A stretch of DNA of 64,000 nt from Chitinophaga sp. XS-30 (GTDB lineage Bacteria > Bacteroidota > Bacteroidia > Chitinophagales > Chitinophagaceae), in contig NZ_CP043006.1 of assembly GCF_008086345.1 (NCBI RefSeq), positions 5,516,032 through 5,580,031 on the forward strand. The letters run 5' to 3'. The position numbers and the translations under genes were made by a program. Below the pieces are notes generated by a model, which ran no database searches, was not told the DNA's origin, and was given only the letters and a program-made list of their open reading frames with translations. Shown piece after piece: positions 8,829 to 20,537 of this stretch (position 1 is its first letter; each line of letters starts with the position of its first letter).

Positions 8829-9440
8829 TTATTTTTTTGCGGCAGCGGTGGCATTCAGTTCCCTGATCACCTCCCTGGTGACATCATAGGCTTCATCCTT
8901 GTACAGGATATTGCTGGCGCCGCTGCGGTAAGAAAAGATGAAGGAATATTCCTTATCGGCATTGAATTTCCGGATGCACTCGTCCAGCCGCTTCTGCAGA
9001 TCTTCGTTGAATTGCGCTTCCTGGGTCTGCAGCTGAGCGAACAGATTCTGGCGGTACACTTCATGTTCCTGCGCTTTCTTCTGCAGGCTGGCTTCCGCGG
9101 CCTGGCCTTCGGACTGCGTCATGGTAGGGGCTCTCTGCGCCAGTGAATTGTATTCGTTCTGCAGCTTTCTCTCCCTTCCGCTAAGATCATTCTGGGCTCC
9201 CTCTTTCTTCTTTTCCAGCTCTGCTTTCTTTTCTTTGAAATAATCGTAGTATGCCTCAAGTGTATCAATATCTACATAGGCCAGCTTTTGGCTAACTGCT
9301 GCGATGGATTGTTCTTCGGTCGATTTGTTGTTTCCGGAATTGTTGGCGGCAGTTTTATCATTTTGCTGGCAGGCAGTGAATACTCCGGCTACCGCCGCCA
9401 GAAAAAGACCATTTTTCACAAAAAGTTGACGAGTGTACAT
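8829..9440 (-). CDS. OmpH/Skp-family protein, predicted lipoprotein
   Basis: 203-residue envelope protein. The N-terminus is a lipoprotein-type signal (LFLAAVAGVFTAC, then QQNDK) followed by a Ser/Asn-rich linker. From about residue 52 (KLAYVDIDTLEAYYDYFKEKK) it matches the Skp/OmpH periplasmic chaperone family: a short beta strand, a long coiled coil rich in Glu/Lys/Gln (residues about 70-160), and a C-terminal return strand (YSFIFSYRSGASNILYKDEAYDVTREVI). Family members hold unfolded outer-membrane proteins in the periplasm. Here the lipid anchor would tether it, a variation common in Bacteroidota. It is a single gene with its own terminator. Confidence 0.88.
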   Translation of the reverse strand: MYTRQLFVKNGLFLAAVAGVFTACQQNDKTAANNSGNNKSTEEQSIAAVSQKLAYVDIDTLEAYYDYFKEKKAELEKKKEGAQNDLSGRERKLQNEYNSLAQRAPTMTQSEGQAAEASLQKKAQEHEVYRQNLFAQLQTQEAQFNEDLQKRLDECIRKFNADKEYSFIFSYRSGASNILYKDEAYDVTREVIRELNATAAAKK

Positions 9441-9654
9441 GTTGATCGGTAGTTTTTTTAACCCTTGAATGTAATAAAATGCTTATGGCGGCTAAAATAA
9501 GGTTTTTGAGATGAAAAAAAACGTTAAAATGGGAATATGGAAAGAAAGTATGGGTAAGGCTTTGCGGTCAAAACTTATCAGGTAAACCGCTCTGCGGCGC
9601 ACAGGGTTTAGCAGTAAAAGCAACCTGACGGCTGAGCCTCTGACCAGGCGCCGG

Positions 9655-9697
9655 AATAAAAAAGGGACTGCACCAATCACCTGATACAGCCCTTTCC
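9655..9697 (-). terminator. Rho-independent terminator after the glycerophosphodiesterase gene
   Basis: On the minus strand AAAGGGCTG pairs with CAG(T)CCCTTT (one bulged T), followed by TTTATT. The rest of 9441-9721 shows no gene: the only open frame there is short and has no recognisable features. Confidence 0.7.
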
Positions 9698-9721
9698 CGG
9701 TTCCTTTAGCGGAACAAGTGC

Positions 9722-10759
9722 CTATTTTACTTTTTCCAGCAATATTTCCGGTTCATTGGTGGTCAGATAATCCACCCCGGCTTTCAGGTACCTGTCCATA
9801 TCCGCAGGGTCGTTGACCGTCCAGATATTGGTGGTAACACCGGCCTTCTTTGCCGCCTGCAGGATGCTGATATCCTTGTCGATGACCTTGAAGCTGTAGT
9901 CCAGTCCCCATATATGATCAGCTTTCAGCTCCGCGGGGCTTTTATCTCCGTTGAGATAAGCTACTTTGGCGAAGGGGTCCAGTTCCACCAGTTTTTTGCA
10001 GATATTGTAATCGAAGCTGATGTACAGCATCCAGGCCTGGCACTGATATTTGCGGACCAGATCATAACAGGCCTGCGTCAGTTCAATGGCGCGGCCTGTC
10101 TTCGACGGTTTCAGTTCCAGTACCATCCGGGTATTATTCTGTTTCATGGCTTCCAGGATATATTCTTCGAAAGTCGGTACCCGGTCTCCGTTCTTCAGCT
10201 TGATCTGCTGGAGTTCCGCCAGCGGCGTTTCCTCCACGGATTTGCCGCCGATGTGCGGATCATGCGACAATACCGGCACGCCATCGGCAGACAACCAGAC
10301 ATCAAACTCTGAACCTTCACAGCCGATACGGATGGCATCTTTGAGAGAGGTCAGCGAATTCTCGCTGCCCGCGTTATTCTTGAATGCGCCACGATGCGCT
10401 ACGACCTTGTTGCGGTGAAAATCATCCCTTACGAGCGTAAAACGCTCCCGGCTGTTTCCGTTCAGTACGGTAACGGTATACTGGAATCCCGGAGCATCTG
10501 CGGGAATGGACTGTTTCTTCCGGAGCCGCAGCTCCCCTTTTTTACTGATCATGAACAGGCCGGAAGTATCTTCCAGCATTGGCCGACGGCTTAGTACGCC
10601 GTATTGATCATGTAATTTGCCCACCAGGGCGCCTTTTTTCGCCACGGGGACCGTATAATTATCCAGATGCAGATTGCGGGATTGACCCAAAGCCGCTACA
10701 GCAGCTAACATGGCAGGGAGCATGATCAGACTTTTCGTAAGTCGATAACGTACACGCAT
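9722..10759 (-). CDS. Secreted glycerophosphodiester phosphodiesterase
   Basis: 345-residue exported protein with a Sec signal (LIMLPAMLAAVAALGQS) and an N-terminal beta-rich cadherin-like part (residues about 28-112). The GDPD TIM-barrel shows the catalytic set: VVAHRGAFKNNAGSENSL (His and Glu), SEFDVWLSADGVPVLSHDP (Glu, Asp, His) and later VLELKPS. The family hydrolyses glycerophosphodiesters to glycerol 3-phosphate and an alcohol, here in the periplasm or at the surface. A glpF/glpK pair further along (53550-55788) could use the glycerol, but there is no physical linkage. ATG at 10759; I found no convincing promoter. Confidence 0.9.
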   Translation of the reverse strand: MRVRYRLTKSLIMLPAMLAAVAALGQSRNLHLDNYTVPVAKKGALVGKLHDQYGVLSRRPMLEDTSGLFMISKKGELRLRKKQSIPADAPGFQYTVTVLNGNSRERFTLVRDDFHRNKVVAHRGAFKNNAGSENSLTSLKDAIRIGCEGSEFDVWLSADGVPVLSHDPHIGGKSVEETPLAELQQIKLKNGDRVPTFEEYILEAMKQNNTRMVLELKPSKTGRAIELTQACYDLVRKYQCQAWMLYISFDYNICKKLVELDPFAKVAYLNGDKSPAELKADHIWGLDYSFKVIDKDISILQAAKKAGVTTNIWTVNDPADMDRYLKAGVDYLTTNEPEILLEKVK

Positions 10760-10943
10760 GGTTTGATATTTTCTGATTGAGATGATAACGCTTACCTTAT
10801 GTTACAAATGAAGTTTTATAAGATTACAAAATACTTACAGTTACTTACATTTCAAAATCCAGGCAAGGTAAAACGAAACTTTGGATATCGGGAGCGGGCG
10901 GAATTAAATTAATATTAAAACAGGCTTTCCGGGAAGGGCTTGC

Positions 10944-10979
10944 AAAAAGTAAAAGGGGAACACCGCAGCGTTCCCCCTT
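10944..10979 (-). terminator. Rho-independent terminator of the rpoBC operon
   Basis: GGGGAACGC / G(G)TGTTCCCC stem at 10955-10977 followed by TTTTACTTTTT on the minus strand, 25 bp after the rpoC stop. Confidence 0.85.
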
Positions 10980-11004
10980 CTCTATCATTACTGGTTTGAT
11001 ACTA

Positions 11005-14000
11005 CTATTCTTCTTCATCGAACTGGAACACCTCTTTGGAAGATGCCAGGATATCGTATTCTTCTTTGGAACCAACGATCATGTTTTCGAACTCTCTGAG
11101 ACCAGTACCGGCCGGGATCAGGTGACCTGTGATCACGTTCTCTTTCAGGCCGAGCATGTCATCTGTTTTACCGTTGATGGCTGCAGAAGACAGTACTTTG
11201 GTGGTTTCCTGGAAGGATGCGGCGGAGATCCAGCTGTGCGTACCCAGTGATGCTTTGGTGATACCGAGCAACAGCGGGCTGGAGGTGGCAGGATTGGCAT
11301 CGCGGTATTCCACGAGCTTCTTGTCCGACCGGCGCAGCAGGGAATTCTCTTCACGCACCTGGCGGAGGGTCACGATCTGACCTGCTTTCAGGTTGGCGGA
11401 TTCTCCTTCTTCAGTGACTACCTTCTTGTCGAAAATATTATCGTTCTCTTCGAAGAATTCAAACTTGTCCGTGGTATCGCCTTCGAGGAAGCGGGTATCT
11501 CCCGGATCTTCGATGGTTACCTTGCGCATCATCTGGCGTACGATCACTTCGATGTGTTTGTCGTTGATCTTCACACCCTGGAGGCGGTACACTTCCTGTA
11601 TCTCGTTCACCAGGTATTCCTGTACGGCGAACGGACCTTTAATGGAGAGGATATCTGCCGGGGTGATGGAACCGTCGGACAATGCAGTACCTGCTTTCAC
11701 AAAGTCGCCGTCCTGTACCAGGATGTGGCGGGTCAGCGGAACGAGGTACTTCTTGATCTGGCTCTCGCGGCTTTCGATGATGATCTCGCGGTTACCACGT
11801 TTGATGTTGCCAAAGGCTACCACACCATCGATCTCGGATACGATCGCGGGGTTGCTCGGGTTACGGGCTTCAAACAGCTCGGTAACACGGGGCAGACCAC
11901 CGGTGATGTCACGCAGCTTGCCGATCACGCGGGGGATCTTCACGATCACCTGTCCCGCTTTCACGGTTTCGCCTTCTTCAATCACGATGTGCGAGCCAAC
12001 CGGAAGGTTGTATGATTTGCTTTCCTTGTTCCCGTCGAGGATAAGGGAAGGTATCTTGTTCTTGTCTTTTGTTTCGATAACCACTTTCTCGCGGTGACCG
12101 GTCTGCTCGTCAGCTTCTTCGCGGTAGGTGATACCTTCCACGATGCTGTCGAACCGGATCTTGCCGGCGATCTCTGAAACGATAACGGCGTTGAACGGAT
12201 CCCATGTGCAGATCACATCGCCTTTGGTCACCTTCTGTCCGTCTTTCACGTTCAGCGTAGAACCATAAGGTACGTTGTTGGTGATCAGCAGGCGGTCGTT
12301 CTTCACATCCATGATCCTGAGCTCACCGGTACGGCCGATAACCACCTGTACTTTCTCGCCTTCGTTATTTTCGTAAGTCGTGGTACGGAGACCGTCGAAC
12401 TGAACGGTACCGTCGAACTTGGCGTTGAGGGTAGACTCTACGGAAGCAGAGCCGGCCACACCACCTACGTGGAAGGTACGGAGTGTCAGCTGTGTACCCG
12501 GTTCACCGATGGACTGCGCTGCGATGATACCTACGGCATCACCCCGCTGTGCAGTGTACCCGGTAGCCAGGTTCTTGCCGTAACACCTTACGCAAACGCC
12601 TCTGCGGCTTTCGCAGGTGAGTACGGAACGGATCTCTACGGTTTCTATCGTGCTGTCTTCGATATGTTTCGCAATTTCTTCCGTGATCTGCTGACCGGCT
12701 GCAACGATCAGCTCTTCGGAGAGCGGATCGAATACATCGTGCAGGGAAGTACGGCCCAGGATACGGTCGTACAGCGGTTCTACCACTTCCTCGTTGTCTT
12801 TCAGCGCTGAAGTTGCAATACCGCGGAGTGTGCCGCAATCCTCTTCTGTGATCACTACATCCTGCGCCACGTCAACGAGACGACGGGTCAGGTAACCCGC
12901 ATCCGCCGTTTTCAGTGCCGTATCCGCAAGACCCTTACGGGCACCGTGCGTAGAGATGAAGTATTCCAGTACGTTCAGACCGTCCTTGAAGTTGGAAAGG
13001 ATGGGGTTCTCGATGATCTCGGAACCGGAGGAACCGCTTTTACGCGGTTTCGCCATCAAACCTCTCAGACCGGCCAGCTGTTTGATCTGCTGTTTGGAAC
13101 CACGGGCGCCGGAGTCCAGCATCATGTACACGGAGTTGAAGCCCTGCTTGTCGGTAGCCAGTTCACGGATCAGTGTTTCCGTTACTTTGGTATCCACACG
13201 GCTCCAGATGTCGATGATCTGGTTATAGCGCTCGTTGTTGGTGATCAGACCCATGTTGTAGTTATCCCACACTTCATCTACCTCACCGGAAGCACCGTCG
13301 ATCATGAGTTGCTTCGCATCGGGGATGATCAGGTCATTGATATTGAAGGACAGACCGCCGCGGAAGGCTGTACGGAAACCAAGGGTCTTGATATCGTCCA
13401 GGAACTTCGCTGTTTTCGGAATGTCTGTAGCTTTAATAATGTCTCCGATGATCTCCCGCAGTGATTTCTTGGTCAGCAGCGCGTTTACAAAACCTGCTTC
13501 CCTGGGAACGAACTGGTTGAAGATCACACGGCCTACCGTTGTTTCGATCAGCTTGCGTTCCAGTGTACCGTCAGCCTTGCGCAGATCTGCTTTTACGCGG
13601 ATTTGCGCGTGCAGGTCCACACGGCCTTCATTATGCGCGATGATCACTTCTTCTGCGGAGTAGAAGGCTTTGCCCTCTCCTTTCACAATTTCCGTCTCGG
13701 TAGATTTTTTACCCTTGGAGATGTAGTAAAGACCGAGTACCATGTCCTGTGAAGGCAGGGTGATCGGCGTACCGTTCTGCGGGTTGAGGATGTTGTGGGA
13801 AGACAGCATCAGCAGCTGGGCTTCCAGGATCGCGGCGTTGCTCAAAGGCACGTGTACCGCCATCTGGTCACCGTCAAAGTCCGCGTTGAACGCAGAGCAC
13901 ACGAGCGGGTGCAGCTGTATCGCCTTACCTTCTATCAGCCTCGGCTGGAAGGCCTGGATGGACAGACGGTGGAGGGTCGGCGCACGGTTGAGCATTACCG

Positions 14001-15300
14001 GGTGGCCTTTCAGCACATTCTCCAGGATATCCCAAACCACGGCTTCTTTTCTATCTACGAGCTTTTTAGCTGATTTAACTGTTTTTACAATGCCTCTTTC
14101 GATGAGCTTGCGGATGATGAACGGTTTGAACAGTTCCGCAGCCATGTCTTTAGGCAGACCGCATTCATGCAGCTTCAGTTCGGGGCCTACCACGATCACG
14201 GAACGGCCGGAGTAGTCCACACGTTTACCGAGGAGGTTCTGACGGAAACGGCCCTGCTTGCCTTTCAGCACATCCGAGAGGGATTTGAGGGCGCGGCCGC
14301 CTTCTGCTTTCACGGCATTGGACTTCCTGGAGTTGTCGAACAGGGAATCCACCGCTTCCTGCAACATACGTTTCTCATTTCGCAGGATCACCTCAGGTGC
14401 CTTGATCTCGATCAGGCGTTTGAGACGATTGTTACGGATGATCACCCGGCGGTACAGGTCGTTCAGATCGGAAGATGCAAAACGGCCGCCGTCCAAAGGC
14501 ACAAGCGGACGTAATTCCGGCGGTACCACGGGGATATATTGCATCACCATCCATTCGGGACGGTTATCCACACGGCCGTTGGCTTCGCGGAACGCTTCCA
14601 CAACACTAAGGCGTTTCAGCGCCTCGGCTTTACGTTGCTGGGATGTTTCTGTGGCAGCCTGGTTACGGAGCTGGTAAGAAAGACCGTCAAGGTCGATACG
14701 TGCCAGCATCATCTCTACTGCTTCAGCGCCCATTTTAGCGATGAACTTGTTGGGATCTTCATCCGGCAACAGCTGATTGTCTTTCGGAAGCGTGTCCAGG
14801 ATATCCAGATACTCTTCTTCTGTCAGCAGATCACCGTAATTCAGCCCCTTTTCCTGTTTCACGCCGCTCTGGATGATCACGTATCTTTCATAATACACGA
14901 TCGTTTCCAGTTTCTTGGACGACATGCCAAGCAGGTAACCGATCTTATTGGGTAATGATTTGAAATACCAAATATGTACAACAGGCACTACCAGACGAAT
15001 ATGCCCCATTCTTTCACGACGCACTTTCTTCTCGGTCACTTCAACACCACAACGGTCGCACACAATGCCTTTATAACGGATACGCTTGTATTTTCCGCAG
15101 TAACATTCGTAGTCCTTAACGGGACCGAATATCCTTTCGCAGAACAAACCATCACGTTCCGGCTTGTAAGTACGGTAGTTGATGGTTTCGGGTTTCAGCA
15201 CCTCTCCATAAGAACGCTCCAGGATGGTATCCGGAGAAGCGAGACTGATGGTGATGCTGCTAAAATTTGATTTGGGACGATTTTCTTTCTTGATGGCCAT
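11005..15300 (-). CDS. rpoC: DNA-directed RNA polymerase subunit beta-prime
   Basis: 1,431-residue catalytic subunit of RNA polymerase. Seen in order: N-terminal zinc finger ([19 protein letters not shown]), the catalytic Mg-binding motif NADFDGDQM near residue 470, bridge helix/trigger-loop region ([21 protein letters not shown]) and the second zinc site ([11 protein letters not shown]). A long sandwich-barrel hybrid insertion follows the trigger-loop region, as usual in Bacteroidota. It ends in an acidic tail (FQFDEEE). The ATG at 15300 starts the standard [26 protein letters not shown]. It lies 160 bp after rpoB; that spacer holds a terminator-like hairpin, so rpoC could be partly uncoupled from rpoB. 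Confidence 0.99.
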   Translation of the reverse strand: MAIKKENRPKSNFSSITISLASPDTILERSYGEVLKPETINYRTYKPERDGLFCERIFGPVKDYECYCGKYKRIRYKGIVCDRCGVEVTEKKVRRERMGHIRLVVPVVHIWYFKSLPNKIGYLLGMSSKKLETIVYYERYVIIQSGVKQEKGLNYGDLLTEEEYLDILDTLPKDNQLLPDEDPNKFIAKMGAEAVEMMLARIDLDGLSYQLRNQAATETSQQRKAEALKRLSVVEAFREANGRVDNRPEWMVMQYIPVVPPELRPLVPLDGGRFASSDLNDLYRRVIIRNNRLKRLIEIKAPEVILRNEKRMLQEAVDSLFDNSRKSNAVKAEGGRALKSLSDVLKGKQGRFRQNLLGKRVDYSGRSVIVVGPELKLHECGLPKDMAAELFKPFIIRKLIERGIVKTVKSAKKLVDRKEAVVWDILENVLKGHPVMLNRAPTLHRLSIQAFQPRLIEGKAIQLHPLVCSAFNADFDGDQMAVHVPLSNAAILEAQLLMLSSHNILNPQNGTPITLPSQDMVLGLYYISKGKKSTETEIVKGEGKAFYSAEEVIIAHNEGRVDLHAQIRVKADLRKADGTLERKLIETTVGRVIFNQFVPREAGFVNALLTKKSLREIIGDIIKATDIPKTAKFLDDIKTLGFRTAFRGGLSFNINDLIIPDAKQLMIDGASGEVDEVWDNYNMGLITNNERYNQIIDIWSRVDTKVTETLIRELATDKQGFNSVYMMLDSGARGSKQQIKQLAGLRGLMAKPRKSGSSGSEIIENPILSNFKDGLNVLEYFISTHGARKGLADTALKTADAGYLTRRLVDVAQDVVITEEDCGTLRGIATSALKDNEEVVEPLYDRILGRTSLHDVFDPLSEELIVAAGQQITEEIAKHIEDSTIETVEIRSVLTCESRRGVCVRCYGKNLATGYTAQRGDAVGIIAAQSIGEPGTQLTLRTFHVGGVAGSASVESTLNAKFDGTVQFDGLRTTTYENNEGEKVQVVIGRTGELRIMDVKNDRLLITNNVPYGSTLNVKDGQKVTKGDVICTWDPFNAVIVSEIAGKIRFDSIVEGITYREEADEQTGHREKVVIETKDKNKIPSLILDGNKESKSYNLPVGSHIVIEEGETVKAGQVIVKIPRVIGKLRDITGGLPRVTELFEARNPSNPAIVSEIDGVVAFGNIKRGNREIIIESRESQIKKYLVPLTRHILVQDGDFVKAGTALSDGSITPADILSIKGPFAVQEYLVNEIQEVYRLQGVKINDKHIEVIVRQMMRKVTIEDPGDTRFLEGDTTDKFEFFEENDNIFDKKVVTEEGESANLKAGQIVTLRQVREENSLLRRSDKKLVEYRDANPATSSPLLLGITKASLGTHSWISAASFQETTKVLSSAAINGKTDDMLGLKENVITGHLIPAGTGLREFENMIVGSKEEYDILASSKEVFQFDEEE

Positions 15301-15410
15301 TGTATGTTTTTTAAAGAAAACTCACTGTCATAGAAGTGAAGTCCTGCGATTCCCGGGGGCAGCGCCCGAACATTCACTTTAATTTGCTGAATCCTGCATG
15401 CTTCAACAGC

Positions 15411-15450
15411 ACTATAAAAAGCAGTACCCGGTCAGCAACACGGGTACTGC
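15411..15450 (-). terminator. Terminator-like hairpin between rpoB and rpoC
   Basis: Perfect 10-bp stem GCAGTACCCG / CGGGTACTGC with a 10-nt loop, followed by TTTTTATAG on the minus strand, starting 11 bp after the rpoB stop. Full termination would silence rpoC, so partial read-through, attenuation or RNA processing is more likely. I see no good promoter between it and rpoC. Confidence 0.75.
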
Positions 15451-15460
15451 ATAATTATGT

Positions 15461-18400
15461 TTAATCGAATTTCAGGTCCAGACCAAGACCGCGAAGCTCA
15501 TGGATCAATACATTGAAGGATTCAGGCACACCGGCTTTCGGGATGTTGTCTCCTTTCACGATGGATTCGTATGCTTTTGCACGGCCGACGATGTCATCGG
15601 ACTTGATGGTCAGCAGTTCCTGCAGGATGTTGGATGCACCGTATGCTTCGAGTGCCCATACCTCCATCTCACCAAAACGCTGGCCACCGAACTGGGCTTT
15701 ACCACCCAGCGGCTGTTGCGTGATGAGAGAGTATGGTCCGATAGAACGGGCGTGCATCTTGTCATCCACCATGTGGCTGAGTTTCAGCATGTAGATGATC
15801 CCTACCGTTGCTTTCTGGTGGAAACGTTCACCGGTTTCACCATCGCTCAGGTAAGTGTGGCCGAAGCTTGGCAGCTTGGCTTCATCGATATATGCTGCGA
15901 TCTCTTCGGTGCTGGCACCATCGAAGATCGGTGTGGCAAATCTTACACCCAGTTTCTGGCCGGCCCAACCGAGCACGGTTTCGTAGATCTGTCCGAGGTT
16001 CATACGGGAAGGTACGCCCAGCGGGTTCAGTACGATATCTACCGGTGTTCCGTCTTCCAGGAACGGCATGTCCTCGTCACGTACGATCTTGGCAACAATA
16101 CCCTTGTTACCGTGACGGCCTGCCATCTTGTCCCCTACTTTCAGCTTACGTTTGCTGGCCAGGTACACTTTCGCCAGTTTCAGCACGCCTGCGGGCAGTT
16201 CGTCCCCGATGGAGATATTGAACTTCTCGCGTTTGTAGCGGCCCAGCTCCTCGTTGTACTTGATATTGTAGTTGTGGAGCAGGGTATTGATCTGGTCGTT
16301 GGTATCCTGGTCGGTCGTCCAGCCCAGCGGGTTCACATTCTGGAAGTCCACATTCGCCAGGTTCTTGTTGGAGAACTTGGAGCCTTTGGAGATCAGCACT
16401 TCACCGTAAGTGTTGGTAATGCCGGCGGAGGTTTTGTCCTTCAGCAATGTCAACAGCTTGCTCATCAGCACTTCCATCAGGTCTTCCTCATTCTTCTGGT
16501 GTATTTTTTCCAGTTTTTCCAGGGCCGCTTTTTCGCGGGTCTTGGAATTCTTGTCTTTCTTCGCACGGGAGAACAGCTTCTTGTCGATCACCACACCTTC
16601 GGTAGAGGGGGGGGCTTTCAGGGAAGCGTCTTTCGCATCGGAGGCTTTATCCCCGAAGATCGCTCTGAGGAGCTTTTCTTCCGGAGAAGGATCGGATTCA
16701 CCGCGGGGGGTGATCTTGCCGATCAGGATATCGCCTTCCTTGATATGTGCGCCGATACGGATGATACCGTTCTGATCCAGGTCCTTCGTGGCTTCTTCGC
16801 TCACGTTGGGGATATCCGGGGTCAGTTCTTCCTCACCCAGTTTGGTATCGCGTACTTCAAGTTCGTATTCATCAATATGAATGGAGGTGAACCAGTCTTC
16901 CTTGGCTACACGTTCGGAGATCACGATGGCATCCTCGAAGTTGTAACCTTTCCAGGGCATGAACGCCACTTTCAGGTTGCGGCCCAGTGCCAGTTCCCCG
17001 GCGCGGGTAGCATAACCTTCGGTGAGGAAGTCCCCGTCTACTACCCTTTGCCCTTTCTTCACGGCGGGGCGCAGGTTGATACAGGTGCTCTGGTTGGTCT
17101 TGACGAATTTGGTCAGCTGGTAGATCACCAGGTCATCCTCGAAGCTCACCAGTTTCTGCATTTCATCACGCTCGTAGCGGACGTGGATCTCGTTTGCATC
17201 AACAAACTCCACCACACCTTTTCCGTTTGCGGTGATCTGCAGGCGGGAGTCCCGTGCAGCCTTTCCTTCCAGACCGGTACCTACGATCGGCACCTGCGGT
17301 GCGATCAGGGGAACGGCCTGACGTTGCATGTTCGATCCCATCAACGCACGGTTGGCGTCATCATGCTCCAGGAAGGGGATCAGGGAGGCGCTCAGACCCA
17401 CGATCTGGTTCGGGGCTACGTCCATATACTCCACCTCTCCCGGTTCCAGGATGGGGAAATCACCGGTTTCGCGGGATTTCACTTTATCGTTCACAAACTG
17501 TCCTTTATCATCCAAAGGAGCGTTTGCCTGTGCGATCTTTACAGAATCTTCTTCTTCGGCGCTCAGGTATTCGATCTTGTTCATATCCACTTTACCGTCT
17601 TTTACTTTGCGGTAAGGTGTTTCAATGAAGCCCATCTCATTCACCATGGCGTGAACGCACAGGGTGGAGATCAGACCGATGTTCGGTCCTTCCGGGGTTT
17701 CGATCGTACAGAGACGGCCGTAGTGGGAATAGTGTACGTCACGTACCTCAAAGCCTGCCCTTTCACGGCTCAGGCCACCGGGCCCGAGTGCGGAGATCCT
17801 GCGTTTGTGCGTGATCTCGGACAGCGGGTTGGTCTGGTCAAGGAACTGTGACAACTGCGAGGTACCAAAGAAGGAGTTGATCACGGAAGAGAGGGTCCTC
17901 GCATTGATCAGGTCTACCGGTGTGAATACCTCGTTATCCCTTACGTTCATTCTTTCACGGATGGTACGGGCCATACGTGCGAGGCCTACGCCGAACTGGG
18001 CGTAGAGCTGCTCTCCTACGGTACGTACACGACGGTTGGACAGGTGGTCGATATCGTCGATCTCCGCTTTACCGTTGGTCAGTTGTACCAGGTATTTGAT
18101 GATCGAGATAATGTCCGCCTTGGTCAGCACCTTCATATCCAGCGGAGTAGGCAGACCGAGCTTACGGTTGATCTTGTAGCGGCCCACGTCCCCGAGGTCG
18201 TAACGCTTGTCGGAGAAGAACAGTTTATCGATGATGCCCCTTGCTGTTTCATCATCCGGCGCATCGGCACCGCGCAACTGGCGGTAGATATGCTGAACGG
18301 CTTCCAGCTCGGAGTTGGAGGTGTCTTTGTTGAGGGTGTTATAGATGATGGCAAAGTCGCCGCTCACCTCTTCTTTCTGTACAAATACGGATTTCACGCC

Positions 18401-19270
18401 CATATCGGTGATCATCTCGATGTTCGCTTCGTCCAGGATGCTGTCGCGCTCCAGTACGATCTCGTTCCTTTCGATGCTCACTACCTCACCGGTATCCTCA
18501 TCCACGAAATCTTCCACCCAGCTGCGTAAAACGCGGGCGGCCAGCTTTTTGCCGGCGTATTTGTCCAGGGACTTCTTGTCTGCTTTCACTTCGTCAGCCA
18601 TGCCAAACAGTTCCAGGATGTCCTTGTCCGTTTCGTAGCCGATGGCACGTAACAGGGTGGTAACCGGGAACTTCTTCTTACGGTCGATGTAGGCGTACAT
18701 CACGTTGTTGATGTCCGTCGCAAACTCCATCCAGGCGCCTTTGAACGGGATCACCCTTGCGGAGTAGATCTTGGTGCCGTTGGGATGGACAGATTGACCA
18801 AAGAACACACCAGGCGAACGGTGGAGCTGTGAAACAACTACACGTTCAGCGCCGTTGATAACGAAGGTACCTCTGGGGGTCATATAAGGGATGTTTCCGA
18901 GGAATACATCCTGTACAATGGTCTGGAAATCTACGTGCTCCTCATCGTTACAGCTCAGGCGGAGTTTTGCCTTGAGCGGCACGGAGTACGTAAGCCCCCG
19001 CTCAATACACTCTTCGATGGTATAACGCGGAGGGTCTACGAAATAATCCAGGAATTCCAGATTAAAGATGTTACGGGTATCCGTAATCGGGAAGTTCTCC
19101 TTGAATACTTTAAAAAGGCCTTCGTTGTTTCGCTTGTCTGGTGTGGTTTCTAATTGGAAGAAATCCTTGAAAGATTGGATTTGGATAGCCAACAGATCCG
19201 GTGTCTCAGCAACTTGTTTGATCTTTCCAAAATTTACTCTTTCGTTAGTTTGGGCTTTTTTTAGAGACAT
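15461..19270 (-). CDS. rpoB: DNA-directed RNA polymerase subunit beta
   Basis: 1,269-residue core subunit. The rifampicin-binding cluster is intact and wild-type-like at about residues 460-530: [35 protein letters not shown] and [12 protein letters not shown], with the Asp, His and Ser equivalents of E. coli 516, 526 and 531, so no resistance substitution is visible. The C-terminal motifs ([33 protein letters not shown]) are typical. Start ATG 19270 ([17 protein letters not shown]). It lies 217 bp downstream of rplL; the spacer carries a long palindrome. Confidence 0.99.
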   Translation of the reverse strand: MSLKKAQTNERVNFGKIKQVAETPDLLAIQIQSFKDFFQLETTPDKRNNEGLFKVFKENFPITDTRNIFNLEFLDYFVDPPRYTIEECIERGLTYSVPLKAKLRLSCNDEEHVDFQTIVQDVFLGNIPYMTPRGTFVINGAERVVVSQLHRSPGVFFGQSVHPNGTKIYSARVIPFKGAWMEFATDINNVMYAYIDRKKKFPVTTLLRAIGYETDKDILELFGMADEVKADKKSLDKYAGKKLAARVLRSWVEDFVDEDTGEVVSIERNEIVLERDSILDEANIEMITDMGVKSVFVQKEEVSGDFAIIYNTLNKDTSNSELEAVQHIYRQLRGADAPDDETARGIIDKLFFSDKRYDLGDVGRYKINRKLGLPTPLDMKVLTKADIISIIKYLVQLTNGKAEIDDIDHLSNRRVRTVGEQLYAQFGVGLARMARTIRERMNVRDNEVFTPVDLINARTLSSVINSFFGTSQLSQFLDQTNPLSEITHKRRISALGPGGLSRERAGFEVRDVHYSHYGRLCTIETPEGPNIGLISTLCVHAMVNEMGFIETPYRKVKDGKVDMNKIEYLSAEEEDSVKIAQANAPLDDKGQFVNDKVKSRETGDFPILEPGEVEYMDVAPNQIVGLSASLIPFLEHDDANRALMGSNMQRQAVPLIAPQVPIVGTGLEGKAARDSRLQITANGKGVVEFVDANEIHVRYERDEMQKLVSFEDDLVIYQLTKFVKTNQSTCINLRPAVKKGQRVVDGDFLTEGYATRAGELALGRNLKVAFMPWKGYNFEDAIVISERVAKEDWFTSIHIDEYELEVRDTKLGEEELTPDIPNVSEEATKDLDQNGIIRIGAHIKEGDILIGKITPRGESDPSPEEKLLRAIFGDKASDAKDASLKAPPSTEGVVIDKKLFSRAKKDKNSKTREKAALEKLEKIHQKNEEDLMEVLMSKLLTLLKDKTSAGITNTYGEVLISKGSKFSNKNLANVDFQNVNPLGWTTDQDTNDQINTLLHNYNIKYNEELGRYKREKFNISIGDELPAGVLKLAKVYLASKRKLKVGDKMAGRHGNKGIVAKIVRDEDMPFLEDGTPVDIVLNPLGVPSRMNLGQIYETVLGWAGQKLGVRFATPIFDGASTEEIAAYIDEAKLPSFGHTYLSDGETGERFHQKATVGIIYMLKLSHMVDDKMHARSIGPYSLITQQPLGGKAQFGGQRFGEMEVWALEAYGASNILQELLTIKSDDIVGRAKAYESIVKGDNIPKAGVPESFNVLIHELRGLGLDLKFD

Positions 19271-19430
19271 ATTCGAAGTTAGCAGTTAATATGACTTGTA
19301 AGAATAGGGGAAATTAAGGATTCTTTGCCAAAATACATCCAATTTATTGTGTTCCAGTCTCAAAGCCAACTCACTTTCCAGTGATTTCCCCATTTATTGA
19401 CCTTTAAAAAAGACACGTTCCCAAAGGGCT

Positions 19431-19462
19431 AAGGTCAAAAGTGAAATTTCACTTTTGACCTT
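19431..19462 (-). promoter_or_regulatory. 32-bp perfect palindrome between rplL and rpoB
   Basis: The arms AAGGTCAAAAGTGAAA and TTTCACTTTTGACCTT form an uninterrupted stem immediately after the rplL stop (25 bp on). It is not followed by a T-run in the direction of transcription. In E. coli the rplL-rpoB gap carries an attenuator and an RNase III cleavage site; this long stem is a plausible counterpart, by position and shape only. The remaining 160 bp before rpoB show no gene. Confidence 0.7.
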
Positions 19463-19487
19463 AAAAAGATGTATCGTAAACAAAGAA

Positions 19488-19862
19488 TTACTGAATCTCT
19501 ATTTCAGCACCAGCTTCAGTGAGCTTAGCTTTCAGATCTTCTGCCTCTGCCTTGCTTACGCCTTCTTTAATGGCTTTCGGCGCACCGTCAACCAGTTCTT
19601 TGGCTTCTTTCAGACCGAGACCGGTAAGGTCTTTCACTATTTTCACTACGTTCAGTTTGCTGGCGCCTGCAGCTTTCAGAATTACGTTAAATGCAGTTTT
19701 TTCCTCAGCAGCAGCGGCACCACCACCACCGTCAGCAGCTACAACAACTGCAGCAGCAGCAGGTTCGATACCGTATTCATTTTTCAGTACGTCTGCGAGT
19801 TCCTGAACTTCTTTAACTGTAAGACCTACTAATTGTTCAGCCAATGCTTTTACGTCTGCCAT
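19488..19862 (-). CDS. rplL: 50S ribosomal protein L7/L12 (bL12)
   Basis: 124-residue stalk protein: N-terminal dimerisation helices ([26 protein letters not shown]), an Ala/Gly-rich hinge (about residues 35-53) and the conserved factor-binding C-terminal domain ([40 protein letters not shown]). It binds L10, encoded just upstream, and recruits translation GTPases such as EF-Tu. The 97-nt rplJ-rplL spacer has a 7-bp hairpin (19932-19950, TTCCGGA/TCCGGAA) that could help set the L12:L10 ratio. Confidence 0.99.
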   Translation of the reverse strand: MADVKALAEQLVGLTVKEVQELADVLKNEYGIEPAAAAVVVAADGGGGAAAAEEKTAFNVILKAAGASKLNVVKIVKDLTGLGLKEAKELVDGAPKAIKEGVSKAEAEDLKAKLTEAGAEIEIQ

Positions 19863-19959
19863 TGTATGATATTTTTGTAATGTGTTTTAAAAATTGTGTG
19901 TTTATGTTGTGACTTGGAAGCCTGTTTTGTGTTCCGGACAATATCCGGAATAAAGATGA

Positions 19960-20490
19960 TTACTCGGCTGCAGGAGCTTCTGCAACTTCGCCACCTTCTT
20001 TGTTCGCCTTTTCCAGTAAAGCAGCAATAACGCGTTTTGCGGGAGATTGCAGCAGACCGATAACTTCGCCGATAAGCTCGTTCTTGGTCTTGATCTTCAC
20101 CAGGTTAGCCAGCTGGTTATCGCCCAGGTACACTTCATCAGCAACAAATGCCGCCTTCAGTACGGGTTTTTCCAGTTTTGCATTTTCCTTGCGGAAAGTT
20201 GAGATGATCAATGCAGGCTCTTTCGGGCTGTCAGAGAACATCAGGGCCGTTACACCATTGAGGGCTTCGTACACGCCTGCATATTTCTCGTTGTCCAGGC
20301 TTTCAAGCGCCTTTTTGATGAGGGTGTTCTTGGCCACCTTCATTTCCACATTCTTGTCGAAACACACCCTTCTGAGGTGGTTCACCTGCGCTACCGACAG
20401 AGACTCTGTATTGGTGATGTAGAAGTTGCTGTATTGAGAGAACTTGCCTTTCAGCAGTTCAATTACCTCATTTTTTTGCTCTTTGTTCAT
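19960..20490 (-). CDS. rplJ: 50S ribosomal protein L10 (uL10)
   Basis: 176-residue stalk-base protein (MNKEQKNEVIELLKGKFSQYSNFYITNTESLS) that anchors L12 dimers to the 23S rRNA. The C-terminal helix (AKRVIAALLEKANKEGGEVAEAPAAE) is the L12-binding part. It lies in the rplK-rplA-rplJ-rplL series, 47 bp after rplA. Length and sequence are normal. Confidence 0.98.
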   Translation of the reverse strand: MNKEQKNEVIELLKGKFSQYSNFYITNTESLSVAQVNHLRRVCFDKNVEMKVAKNTLIKKALESLDNEKYAGVYEALNGVTALMFSDSPKEPALIISTFRKENAKLEKPVLKAAFVADEVYLGDNQLANLVKIKTKNELIGEVIGLLQSPAKRVIAALLEKANKEGGEVAEAPAAE

Positions 20491-20537
20491 TGCTTTTTGT
20501 TTGGCATTGATAACTTGTAATCCTACAGGCCTATCAA

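Noticed and set aside
9492-9680. 62-codon frame between the OmpH-like and glycerophosphodiesterase genes
   Set aside because: It overlaps the terminator and has an unusual Arg/Leu-rich composition with no start context.
15500-17851. 783-codon open frame on the plus strand opposite rpoB (and similar long frames opposite rpoC, susC and ndh)
   Set aside because: It is a mirror of the codon pattern of rpoB; it has no start context, no recognisable domain and low-complexity His/Gln-rich sequence.
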